Origin: Butyrivibrio sp.
GTDB lineage: Bacteria; Bacillota_A; Clostridia; Lachnospirales; Lachnospiraceae
Assembly: GCF_024699075.1 (NCBI RefSeq)
Contig: NZ_JAILQF010000005.1
Span: 1-8,378 of the forward strand
DNA: 8,378 bases
Direction: 5' to 3'
Part shown: positions 1-6,017 of the stretch, piece after piece
How positions within the stretch are numbered: the first letter of the stretch is position 1
Layout: every line of letters begins with the position of its first letter
Position numbers and translations under genes: made by a program
Notes under the pieces: model-generated
The model's input: the letters and a program-made list of their open reading frames with translations, nothing else
What the model was told of the DNA's origin: nothing
Database searches by the model: none

Positions 1-120
1 TATTCTTTAGAAGAAGCTATTTCTAAGAATGAAAAGATGTTGGAGAAAGAAGGAAGACAAGCATGGAATCAAAGAGAGTACAGAACACTTTTACTGATAC
101 GTGACTTTGAAAAAAGATAA
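1..120 (+). CDS. C-terminal end of an unidentified protein (5' truncated by window edge)
   Basis: Frame 1 is open from the first base to a TAA at 118-120 and gives 39 residues. They are charged and helix-prone (start YSLEEAISKNEKM, end LLLIRDFEKR). The start lies outside the window and no motif is recognisable, so no function is assigned. No clear terminator hairpin follows; only AT-rich DNA with short A runs is seen. It could be a true C-terminus or a chance open frame. The acidic-basic composition and the proper stop ahead of an AT-rich spacer favour a real gene end. Confidence 0.45.
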   Translation, partial: YSLEEAISKNEKMLEKEGRQAWNQREYRTLLLIRDFEKR

Positions 121-212
121 TTTATAAAAAATGCGATTGGTCTTATATATTGGAATTTATATGAATCTACTAATCACTTACAACTATGACTTTATAAAGG
201 AATTATGACAGT
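121..212. other. AT-rich spacer, nothing firm
   Basis: This spacer lies between the end of the left-edge gene and the broken lipoprotein gene. It is very AT-rich. TTGGTC (137-142) and TATGAA (160-165), 17 bp apart, form a weak promoter-like pair, each matching consensus at 3-4 of 6 positions. AAAGGA at 196-201 is a possible ribosome binding site for the lipoprotein remnant. No stable hairpin or repeat was found. Confidence 0.4.
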
Positions 213-409
213 ATGAGAAAAATGTTGTTGTGGTAATTCTTTTCAGTATGCTTATTATATCTGCATGCTCATTTTCAAATGCAAAAGAAACCAAGCAGAA
301 TTGTTTAGAGCAGGTGCAATTATTGCATCATAAATATGAATCGAATGCAACCACAGTCTTTGCAAAAATTCGATTAAATGTTTGCCGAGATGTCCAATGT
401 TTGCTATAA
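213..409 (+). pseudogene. Small lipoprotein gene broken by a one-base shift in an A tract
   Basis: The ATG at 213 reads MRKMLLW and then stops. Moving one base back at the A5 run (217-222) instead joins MRK to NVVVVILFSMLIISAC. That is a textbook lipoprotein signal peptide: basic N-terminus, hydrophobic core, and lipobox ISAC with the lipidated Cys encoded near 263-268. The shifted frame continues with a polar stretch (SFSNAKETKQN and on) to a TAA at 407-409, about 65 residues in all. In that frame there is no ATG before the hydrophobic core, and the only early GTG would leave no basic residues. The simplest reading is loss of one A from a six-A tract. The alternatives are -1 slippage on the A run, giving phase-variable expression, or a sequencing error. 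The short length, and a promoter for the next gene over its 3' end, suggest a decayed or truncated gene. The mature protein is unrecognised. Confidence 0.55.
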
Positions 410-410
410 T
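382..410 (+). promoter_or_regulatory. Sigma-A-type promoter for the AAA_14 ATPase
   Basis: TTGCCG (382-387), a 17-bp spacer and a perfect TATAAT (405-410) preceded by TG (402-403), an extended -10. Transcription would start near 417, leaving a leader of about 37 nt before the ATG at 454 and its GGAG site. It overlaps the last codons of the broken lipoprotein gene, so the ATPase appears to be transcribed on its own. Confidence 0.6.
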
Positions 411-453
411 GTAATCGAAATTATTCAAAGAATATGAAAAATATGGAGTAAAA

Positions 454-1782
454 ATGGAATATAAAAGAGATGTGTATCTTGGAAGAATAATAGATAGAAA
501 GCAAAATGGCTTAATCAAGGTGATAACGGGAGCCAGAAGAGCGGGAAAGTCATATCTTATGAATGAACTTTATTATAAGCATTTGCTTAACTGTGGCGTT
601 CCAAGTTCAAGCATCATACGTTTTGCATTTGATTCAGATGAAGATATTGACCTTCTTGAGGACTATTATCCAGATGAGGATACTAAAATTTGGAAAGATG
701 GCGATATTTTCTATGTTAATTCCAAGAAATTCAGGGCATATATCAAGGATAAGACAAATGATGTCGATAATTATTACCTTCTTCTTGATGAGGTACAACT
801 TCTTGATGGGTTTATAGGTACATTAAACAGCTTTTTGCGGCACAAAAATTTTGATGTATATGTAACAGGTTCTAATTCGCGATTTCTTTCTTCTGATATA
901 GCAACCGAGTTTAAAAGCAGGAGCAGCGTAGTGCATGTGCTTCCATTATCTTTTTCTGAATACATGCAGGGATTCGATGGAAATCCTCAAGATGCGTGGA
1001 AAGAATATGTTATTACTGGTGGGATCCCTCTTGTGGCGCAGATGACTAGCGATGATGAAAAAGTATCTTATCTAAAGTCACTTTGCGAAGAAACTTATTT
1101 AAAGGATATTATCATTCATAATAGAATTAAGAAGAAAACTGAACTTGCAGATACATTTGATGTATTGGCATCCATGATTGGCACACCAGTCAATATAAGC
1201 AAGATTACCAATACCTTCAAGAGTGTTGTAAGTAAGGATATTACTGATGATACCGTAGCTAATTTTGTAGAATATTTTGAAGACGCATTTGTTGTATCAA
1301 AGGCGAAAAAATATAACATCAAGGGTAGAAAGTATATTGGATCTCCTTTCAAAGTCTATTTCGAAGATATTGGCGTAAGAAATGCAAGGCTTAATTTTAG
1401 ACAGATTGAAGAGACTCACATAATGGAAAATATCATCTATAATGAACTCAGATACAGGGGATTCAATGTAGATATTGGAGAGGTTAATATCAATGAAAGG
1501 ACTGAAAGAATCGATGTTAATGGTAAAAATATCTATGCTCAGAAGGCTTTAGAAGTTGATTTTATAGCTTCAAAAGGTGCTCAAAAGCTTTATATTCAGT
1601 CCGCATTATCGATGGAAGAGAAAGATAAGCAGTTACAGGAAAAGAAAAGTCTTTATTATATTAATGATTCTTTCAAAAAAATAGTGGTTGCTAAAACGGG
1701 GCTTAAACCATCATATGATGAGAAAGGTATAGTCACGATTGATTTATATGATTTCCTTTTGGGAGAGGATATTACAGCTTAA
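454..1782 (+). CDS. ATP-binding protein, AAA_14 / DUF4143 family
   Basis: A 442-residue P-loop ATPase of the AAA_14 plus C-terminal DUF4143 architecture, common in anaerobic bacteria and archaea and of unknown cellular role. Visible motifs are Walker A GARRAGKS (26-33), Walker B YYLLLDEVQ (107-115, Asp112 and Glu113), a sensor-like VTGSNSRFLSSD (137-148) and the family phrase LPLSFSEYM. These are followed by YVITGGIP, which marks the passage into the helical/winged-helix part. The C-terminal third (about 330-442) is the DUF4143 region; the stretch VDFIASKGAQKLYIQ resembles the degenerate nuclease-like fold of this family (inference). The length is typical and no frameshift is seen. ATG 454 is supported by GGAG 5 bp upstream and a good promoter. 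No signal peptide or membrane segment is present, so it is cytoplasmic. These genes are often scattered singletons in variable regions, consistent with its broken neighbours. The family assignment is firm; the function is unknown. Confidence 0.9.
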   Translation: MEYKRDVYLGRIIDRKQNGLIKVITGARRAGKSYLMNELYYKHLLNCGVPSSSIIRFAFDSDEDIDLLEDYYPDEDTKIWKDGDIFYVNSKKFRAYIKDKTNDVDNYYLLLDEVQLLDGFIGTLNSFLRHKNFDVYVTGSNSRFLSSDIATEFKSRSSVVHVLPLSFSEYMQGFDGNPQDAWKEYVITGGIPLVAQMTSDDEKVSYLKSLCEETYLKDIIIHNRIKKKTELADTFDVLASMIGTPVNISKITNTFKSVVSKDITDDTVANFVEYFEDAFVVSKAKKYNIKGRKYIGSPFKVYFEDIGVRNARLNFRQIEETHIMENIIYNELRYRGFNVDIGEVNINERTERIDVNGKNIYAQKALEVDFIASKGAQKLYIQSALSMEEKDKQLQEKKSLYYINDSFKKIVVAKTGLKPSYDEKGIVTIDLYDFLLGEDITA

Positions 1783-1800
1783 TAGTCGATCATGGTCTCT

Positions 1801-1828
1801 TTGGGACGGGGGAGTGGTAAATTATATT
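1801..1828 (+). promoter_or_regulatory. Possible promoter for the Nudix remnant and phosphotransferase
   Basis: TTGGGA (1801-1806), a 16-bp spacer and TATATT (1823-1828, 5 of 6). It sits in the 90-bp gap after the ATPase stop codon and would give a leader of about 35-40 nt before the ATG at 1873. No terminator separates the ATPase from this point, so readthrough is equally possible. Confidence 0.3.
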
Positions 1829-1872
1829 CAAAGTCACCTGCCCATTGTTAATCGTATTAGTGGGGATGCATT

Positions 1873-2061
1873 ATGGTTAAATTTACATGGTTCAAAGATT
1901 CTGTTCCTAAACAGTTACCAGTAAAACAAGTCTATGGAATAGCATTTTCAGCTGACAATCGAGTCGTTTTGAGAATTGAGGATGGAAAATACAAATTGAC
2001 TGGTGGAAAGCCTGAAAATGCTGAATTCTTTAAGGAGATATTGATTACAGGGGGGTATTAA
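1873..2061 (+). pseudogene. Truncated Nudix hydrolase (N-terminal half only)
   Basis: A 62-residue frame beginning MVKFTWFKDSVPKQLPVKQV. It continues GIAFSADNRVVLRIEDGKYKLTGGKPENAE, which is the first strands and loop of a Nudix fold with the opening G-x5-E of the Nudix box (GX5EX7REUXEEXGU). After E the next seven residues fit, but where REUXEE should follow the protein reads TGGY and stops (TAA 2059-2061). The metal-binding glutamates and the rest of the domain, around 80-100 residues, are missing, so it cannot be a working hydrolase of the known type. The start has GGGGA (1862-1866) 6 bp upstream. The stop codon abuts the TTG start of the next gene. The likely cause is a deletion that joined the Nudix 5' half to the phosphotransferase leader. 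It may persist because its translation feeds ribosomes into the next gene (inference). Confidence 0.7.
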
Positions 2062-3057
2062 TTGAAGCAGATTATTGAACAAGCAAAGAATCTTTTTTCT
2101 CTTGAAAATAGTACATTCACCGCTGTGTCAGGCCACGAAGGTGGACGAAACCAGATCATGATTGTTAGTCTGAATGGGGATAACCAATATGTTCTTCGCA
2201 TCTCCCCTTTGAGTGATCGAACTGAGAATGATTATCTGGCTGAAACAGAGTTTGCTCACTTCCTGGCTGAAAACGGCGCACCAGTAGCAGATGCGATCCC
2301 GTCTGTTCATGGGAAACTGGTGGAATGCATTGAGGCAGATGGTAAGGAAGTGTACGTCAGCCTGTTTGCTTATGCCAAAGGAATGTTGATCGCGGATAAT
2401 GGTTATCAATACAGGGAAGGTGCACCGCTAAGCGAATATTTCTACAATACTGGCAAGGCACTGGGCAAGATTCACAGCCTATCTAAGGCATATGTGCCTG
2501 TTCATAACCGACCAAACTATTTCGACAAATACAATATGTCTTACCTTGATCACCTGATTCCAGATGAATACCATGAACTAAAAAGAGTTATCGGGAAGCG
2601 TCTGGAAGAATTTCATACATTACCTATGGATAAAATTTGCTATGGTCTTGTTCACTTCGATTTTAGTGATGGCAACTACCATATCGACATGAATACTGGT
2701 GAGATCACGGTATTCGATTTTGATAATTGTATAAACTGTTGGTATATGTTCGATCTTGCAAATCTATGGATTCACAACGAAGGGTGGACAAGGCAGGAGA
2801 CCAATCCAGAAAAGCGTTTTGAGCTGATGCAGCAGTGCTTTGACTTTCAATTGCAAGGCTATAAAACGGAGACGGATATTCCAGAAGAAATGCTCAAAAA
2901 ACTGCCACTATTTATAGACATGGTGCTGATTGAAAACATCGTGGATGAATTTGAATGCTGCAAACGAGAAGGTGAAGAACTTGACTATGAAGATATTGAA
3001 GATGCGGCAGAATGCCTGATAAATGGTATCCCTTATGCGGGATTCGGAGAATACTGA
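2062..3057 (+). CDS. Phosphotransferase, APH / choline kinase-like fold
   Basis: A 331-residue kinase-like phosphotransferase of the aminoglycoside phosphotransferase (APH) superfamily, which also includes choline kinase and type II homoserine kinase. Visible features are an N-lobe with a nucleotide-loop-like GHEGGRN (24-30) and YVLRIS (43-48, Arg46 at the usual Lys position). The catalytic loop HFDFSDGN (198-205) fits HxDxxxxN with Asp200 and Asn205, and VFDFDN (217-222) provides the metal-binding Asp219. A helical C-terminal part follows. The TTG start is chosen because GGGGGG (2051-2055 plus flanks) lies about 5 bp upstream, and because the first ATG (residue 33) would remove the nucleotide loop. 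It starts on the base after the Nudix stop codon, implying translational coupling. The substrate is unknown; the sequence does not justify calling it a resistance enzyme. The gene looks somewhat richer in G and C than the ATPase upstream. Confidence 0.85.
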   Translation: MKQIIEQAKNLFSLENSTFTAVSGHEGGRNQIMIVSLNGDNQYVLRISPLSDRTENDYLAETEFAHFLAENGAPVADAIPSVHGKLVECIEADGKEVYVSLFAYAKGMLIADNGYQYREGAPLSEYFYNTGKALGKIHSLSKAYVPVHNRPNYFDKYNMSYLDHLIPDEYHELKRVIGKRLEEFHTLPMDKICYGLVHFDFSDGNYHIDMNTGEITVFDFDNCINCWYMFDLANLWIHNEGWTRQETNPEKRFELMQQCFDFQLQGYKTETDIPEEMLKKLPLFIDMVLIENIVDEFECCKREGEELDYEDIEDAAECLINGIPYAGFGEY

Positions 3058-3069
3058 AATTTTGGCATA

Positions 3070-3097
3070 TTATTCACATAAATGTACCTGTTATTCA
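3070..3097 (+). promoter_or_regulatory. TTATTCA direct repeat, candidate LytTR binding site
   Basis: Two exact copies of TTATTCA, at 3070-3076 and 3091-3097, start 21 bp apart (two helical turns). A partial third copy, TTATTGG, starts at 3102, 11 bp further on. LytTR regulators typically bind paired direct repeats of about 9 bp separated by about 12 bp, which is this spacing. The bases do not match the best-known LytTR consensus closely, and the region is AT-rich, so this is a positional inference. The regulator gene starts 57 bp downstream. Confidence 0.4.
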
Positions 3098-3101
3098 TAA
3101 T
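3073..3101 (+). promoter_or_regulatory. Candidate promoter P1 of the LytTR operon
   Basis: TTCACA (3073-3078, 5 of 6), a 17-bp spacer and CATAAT (3096-3101, 5 of 6). It would give a leader of about 45 nt. It overlaps both TTATTCA repeats, so if this is the promoter, a protein bound there would more likely repress. Confidence 0.4.
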
Positions 3102-3104
3102 TTA

Positions 3105-3133
3105 TTGGTGAACCCACGGCTAGAAGGTATAAA
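3105..3133 (+). promoter_or_regulatory. Alternative promoter P2 of the LytTR operon
   Basis: TTGGTG (3105-3110, 3 of 6), a 17-bp spacer and TATAAA (3128-3133, 5 of 6). The poor -35 element, with the TTATTCA pair ending 7 bp upstream of it, is the layout expected of a LytTR-activated promoter. The leader would be very short, with transcription starting near 3140 almost at the Shine-Dalgarno site. P1 and P2 are alternatives and the sequence does not decide between them. Confidence 0.3.
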
Positions 3134-3153
3134 GGATACATGGAGGCGGAAAA

Positions 3154-3606
3154 TTGAAGCTCTTTGTGCGGGAAAATCAAAATCTGGCAGAAACGGAAGT
3201 GGAAATAAGGTGTAAAGAGAGGACAAACGAAGTAGAGAATCTCATATGCGCCATTAATTCCGCAACTAGTGTCGTCATAGGCGAAAAAGAGAATGGGGAT
3301 AAAGCCCGGGTTTATCTTACCAAGATTCTCTATTTCGAGGCGGTTGACAGAAACGTTTATGCCTATACAGATTCTGATATCTATAGGGTCAGGAAAACCA
3401 TGTACGACATAGAAGACATGGTCGCAAACGACCATTTTGTCCGTATTTCAAAATCAGTGATCGTTAATATCAGAGCTGTCAGAAGAATATCTCCTGATAG
3501 CGCGAGACGATTAAAACTCCTGCTTTCGAGTGACGAATGGGTTATTGTTTCCCGAAACTACGTGGAAGATTTCAAGCAGAGTATTGGAATGAAAGGAAAC
3601 AGCTGA
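3154..3606 (+). CDS. Stand-alone LytTR DNA-binding transcriptional regulator
   Basis: A 150-residue regulator consisting of a short N-terminal region (1-48, with ETEVEIRCKERTNEVENLI) and a LytTR DNA-binding domain (about 50-145). Diagnostic phrases are ILYFEAVDRNVYAYT (58-72), HFVRISKSVIVNIRAVRRI (94-112) and VIVSRNYVEDFK (130-141). There is no response-regulator receiver domain, so it is not an ordinary two-component protein. This short form is typical of LytTR genes paired with DUF3021 membrane proteins. The start is TTG 3154, with GGAGG (3142-3146) 7 bp upstream; a later start would cut the conserved N-terminus. The DUF3021 gene begins 2 bp after the stop codon. By analogy with HdrRM and BrsRM of Streptococcus mutans, the membrane partner may hold this regulator inactive, and it may activate its own operon. 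The family call is firm; the target genes are unknown. Confidence 0.9.
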   Translation: MKLFVRENQNLAETEVEIRCKERTNEVENLICAINSATSVVIGEKENGDKARVYLTKILYFEAVDRNVYAYTDSDIYRVRKTMYDIEDMVANDHFVRISKSVIVNIRAVRRISPDSARRLKLLLSSDEWVIVSRNYVEDFKQSIGMKGNS

Positions 3607-3608
3607 TT

Positions 3609-4124
3609 ATGAAAAATGAGAAAATGGGATATGTGAGAGAAAAGAACCTTATAGATAGAACCAGGATTAAGATAGCCGTTCAAAAAAGTCTTTCAAGAGC
3701 TGCCATATTTTTTTCCATAACAGCATTGTTCGTTGGGATTGCTTTTGCTTTTGAAGGAGCTTATTTTGAACCTATTGTACTAATAAAGCTCTGGGTCACT
3801 TTCTTTGTGCTTGGAATTATCATGTTTTTTAGGATTCTTGCGGATTCAAGCAAATGGGCAATGGGAAAACCTTTTATCGTGAAAAATCTCATTTTTATGC
3901 CATTATTTCTGGCGGTGTCTTTGATATTTGCAATGGATGTTTCAAGACATAATGAGCAGATATTGCCAGCCTTCCCTAATCTTCTGATATTTGCTCTGAT
4001 TTTTCTTTTGTTTTTTTCTATTACACAGATAATAAGCTATTATGTGATAAAAGCAAGGACAGACCGTATGAACGATGCTCTTTTGGAATTTCGAAAGGAG
4101 CAGAAGTGGGATGAAGAAGAATAG
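3609..4124 (+). CDS. DUF3021 family membrane protein, probable partner of the LytTR regulator
   Basis: 171 residues with a basic cytoplasmic N-terminus and four predicted membrane helices at about 31-48, 57-77, 89-109 and 121-147. A charged tail follows (YYVIKARTDRMNDALLEFRKEQ), ending DEEE. Size, four-helix layout and the tail phrase after the last helix fit DUF3021. ATG 3609 lies 2 bp after the LytTR stop codon with AAAGGA (3592-3597) about 11 bp upstream. The same frame is open back to 3537, but that earlier start lies inside the LytTR gene and has no ribosome site. Genes of this family usually sit directly after a LytTR gene. The inferred role is sensing a membrane state and restraining the regulator. 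The last 14 bases overlap the next gene. Confidence 0.85.
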   Translation: MKNEKMGYVREKNLIDRTRIKIAVQKSLSRAAIFFSITALFVGIAFAFEGAYFEPIVLIKLWVTFFVLGIIMFFRILADSSKWAMGKPFIVKNLIFMPLFLAVSLIFAMDVSRHNEQILPAFPNLLIFALIFLLFFSITQIISYYVIKARTDRMNDALLEFRKEQKWDEEE

Positions 4125-4866
4125 TATAGTAGTTGTGCTAAGAGCCGCTTTGGGGTTTGCTGTGTGGTTTTTGATCACGATAGGTTTTACAAAGATTTTG
4201 GGCCCAAGGCTTCCCAAGAGAATACCTGAAATTATAACGCTTATTGTGGAAACTATGATTATTCCTTATACCGTGGGACTCGCCGGATTCTTCGCTATTG
4301 CAGGAAATATGGAAAAGAAAAGTCCCGAGGCTGAAATTCAGGTAACAAGTGGATTGATATTAAAAAGCTTGATAATTCAGCTTGGACTATCTATACCGGT
4401 TGTTACGGTCATTAACATCATTATCAAAATACTTGTCGGAAAAGTCGGCAGCAATCTGTCTGCAGATCTCTTTGGAGAAAATCGGATATTCTACGCAGTT
4501 TTGCTTTTGCTATTCAATCCGATTTTTGAGGAACTTCTTTTTAGAAAAATGATTCTTGAAAGACTTCTGATACTTGGTCAAAAGGAAACCATTATTATAT
4601 CAGCAGTCCTTTTCGCAATTCCACATGCCATATCTCAAGGTATACCTCAGATGTTTGCAACTTTCATTGTTGCTCTGGTTTGGGGAACTATTAGGATAAA
4701 GACTGGAAAACTTTGGCCATGCATGATTCTTCATAGCTTGTTTAACCTATTCTGCGGATACATTATTACAGCTTTATCCGGCAATCCGGCAGGTGCAGTA
4801 GCAGTGATGTTTATCTTTATGATATTTCTTCCTGTATTATCGGTGTTTTTGATAAAACTAAAATAA
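4111..4866 (+). CDS. CPBP family intramembrane metalloprotease (Abi / CAAX-protease-like)
   Basis: 251 residues with several membrane helices and all three CPBP motifs. These are EELLFR (140-145, EExxxR), FAIPH (168-172, FxxxH) and HSLFN (208-212, HxxxN). The glutamate and histidine residues are the expected catalytic and metal-binding set, so it looks active. Family members include prenyl-protein proteases (Rce1 type), regulators of anti-sigma factor cleavage, and bacteriocin self-immunity proteins. ATG 4111 is chosen because AGGAG (4096-4100) lies 10 bp upstream and the next residues, MKKNSIVVVL, form a normal start of a membrane protein. An open extension to 4075 would only add polar residues encoded inside the DUF3021 gene. 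The 14-bp overlap with DUF3021 shows operon membership. The substrate cannot be read from the sequence; immunity or signal processing tied to the LytTR pair is inference. Confidence 0.9.
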   Translation: MKKNSIVVVLRAALGFAVWFLITIGFTKILGPRLPKRIPEIITLIVETMIIPYTVGLAGFFAIAGNMEKKSPEAEIQVTSGLILKSLIIQLGLSIPVVTVINIIIKILVGKVGSNLSADLFGENRIFYAVLLLLFNPIFEELLFRKMILERLLILGQKETIIISAVLFAIPHAISQGIPQMFATFIVALVWGTIRIKTGKLWPCMILHSLFNLFCGYIITALSGNPAGAVAVMFIFMIFLPVLSVFLIKLK

Positions 4867-4901
4867 TCACATATTATATCAAACAGTATAAGGTAGTGAC
4901 G

Positions 4902-4927
4902 TATAAATCTTTCTTACGAGATTTATA
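4902..4927. other. AT-rich hairpin between convergent genes
   Basis: TATAAATCT (4902-4910) and AGATTTATA (4919-4927) form a perfect 9-bp stem with an 8-nt loop. It lies 35 bp after the CPBP stop codon. No T run follows on the plus strand, so it is not a classical terminator by itself. It may protect the 3' end of the LytTR operon message or act together with the stronger hairpin next to it. Confidence 0.45.
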
Positions 4928-4931
4928 TTGC

Positions 4932-4964
4932 AAAAAGGGGATCATATCCGTAGATATGATCCCC
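4932..4964 (-). terminator. Rho-independent terminator of the DUF3048 gene, possibly bidirectional
   Basis: A perfect 12-bp stem, GGGGATCATATC (4937-4948) with GATATGATCCCC (4953-4964), around a 4-nt loop. On the minus strand it is followed directly by five T (A at 4932-4936). The minus-strand gene ends 22 bp before it, at 4986. In the plus direction only the interrupted T run in ATACTTTTAG follows, so termination of the LytTR operon here would be weaker but plausible. Confidence 0.85.
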
Positions 4965-4985
4965 ATACTTTTAGTATATAGATAA

Positions 4986-5993
4986 TTATTGGATTCCAAC
5001 GCTTGTCCATGCATCTGAAGGAACAAGTGCGATGTAGGTCTTGCCGGGATTAACTACAAGCTCGGCGCCATCTAATGTGTAGAACTTTGTAGCACCTGTA
5101 TATGTTGTCTTAACCCATGTTACAGGGATTGCCATACCACCTGTGAGATAGTAACCAACATTAGTTCCGATGCAGTTATAAACCATGTATCCGTTCTTAT
5201 CAAGAAGAGTGAAGTCGCAGTCCTGAAGGAATACGTTGGTAAATGTTACCTGCTGCTTGTCATCACCATCTACTACAGAACTTCCGAATTCATAAAAGTC
5301 ATAGGTACCTGTTGCAGCATTGTATACAAACTGTGTTGAATTGTGTGGAAATGGTACAGATACATTTGTTGCAGAAACAACGCCTGCATCATCAGCAAGA
5401 GAATTAGCACCAAATGTAAAGTGTTGTCCTTCATAAGCTGTATAATCTGTAGAATATCCTGCTTTTGCCATTCTTGATGCAGCTTCACCTGCTACGCAGT
5501 ATTCTGTGAATTCTCTTGACTTTCCATTAGGAATTCTTGAAAATCCTCCGGAGAGATGGTTAAGACCTGTAGCATCAAAGTATGGATAGATATAGAAAGG
5601 ACCGCCATCATGGATAAGTACAGCATTGTATTCTGCTGCGAGCATTATATTTGTAGGTCTTGTGGAACGGATATTTCCTATTCTTGAGATATTGTTGTAA
5701 TCCTTGTAAATGGCCATAAGACGTGTTACGCGGTTGTTATGAGTTGAATTGATCATCTCATAGACAACATCAGCCTCTGATAGTCCATAGTGTGGACTGG
5801 CCTTTTTATCATTATCGATCATAACAGCTATAGGACGCTGTGTTTCGGATGCTGTAGTAGCAAGACCTGTAAGTTCATTGATTCCTGCCTGAGCATTTAC
5901 GGTTGTAAAGGAAGTAGTAAGTGCACTAATTGCAAGAACTGCGCTAAGTGCGGAAACCGATACAGCCTGTATTAATTTTTTCTTTGAAATCAT
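4986..5993 (-). CDS. Secreted DUF3048 (YerB-like) domain protein
   Basis: A 335-residue exported protein (336 if read from the ATG directly before it). The N-terminus has ISKKK, a hydrophobic stretch to about residue 30 and AQA cleavage-type residues near 35-37. This is a signal peptidase I signal; there is no lipobox Cys, unlike the lipoprotein YerB of Bacillus. In 336-residue numbering the mature part begins INELTGL and has the DUF3048 phrases RPIAVMIDN (54-62), YGLSEADVVYE (70-80), IGNIRSTRP (106-114) and EYNAVLIHDGG (122-132). The C-terminal DUF3048_C part reads TFTNVFLQDCDF, then GGMAIPVTWVK and NPGKTYIALVPSDAW near the end. Length is normal. AGGAGG lies 3 bp before the first ATG (5996) and 6 bp before the second (5993); the second is better spaced and is used here. 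It is single-gene, with its own promoter and terminator. The biochemical role of the family is not established; a cell-surface location is likely. Confidence 0.88.
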   Translation of the reverse strand: MISKKKLIQAVSVSALSAVLAISALTTSFTTVNAQAGINELTGLATTASETQRPIAVMIDNDKKASPHYGLSEADVVYEMINSTHNNRVTRLMAIYKDYNNISRIGNIRSTRPTNIMLAAEYNAVLIHDGGPFYIYPYFDATGLNHLSGGFSRIPNGKSREFTEYCVAGEAASRMAKAGYSTDYTAYEGQHFTFGANSLADDAGVVSATNVSVPFPHNSTQFVYNAATGTYDFYEFGSSVVDGDDKQQVTFTNVFLQDCDFTLLDKNGYMVYNCIGTNVGYYLTGGMAIPVTWVKTTYTGATKFYTLDGAELVVNPGKTYIALVPSDAWTSVGIQ

Positions 5994-6017
5994 CATGATC
6001 CTCCTCGTTATCTAATT

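Noticed and set aside
255..518. Open frame on the minus strand across the lipoprotein remnant and the ATPase start
   Set aside because: No ribosome site, low-complexity hydrophobic content, and it runs antisense over the ATPase promoter and first codons.
563..817. Plus-strand open frame inside the ATPase gene
   Set aside because: It overlaps the Walker A to Walker B region of a clear ATPase in another frame and has no protein-family features.
1739..1924. Plus-strand frame bridging the ATPase end and the Nudix remnant
   Set aside because: No ribosome site or recognisable sequence; it overlaps better-supported genes at both ends.
2062..3057. Aminoglycoside resistance gene
   Set aside because: The APH fold is clear, but this superfamily phosphorylates many substrates and nothing in the sequence or neighbours points to antibiotics.
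3091..3435. Minus-strand frame of 114 codons over the LytTR promoter and gene
   Set aside because: Antisense to a well-supported LytTR gene, with no family features.
3537..3608. N-terminal extension of the DUF3021 protein
   Set aside because: It lies inside the LytTR coding region without a ribosome site; the start at 3609 fits the family length and operon spacing.
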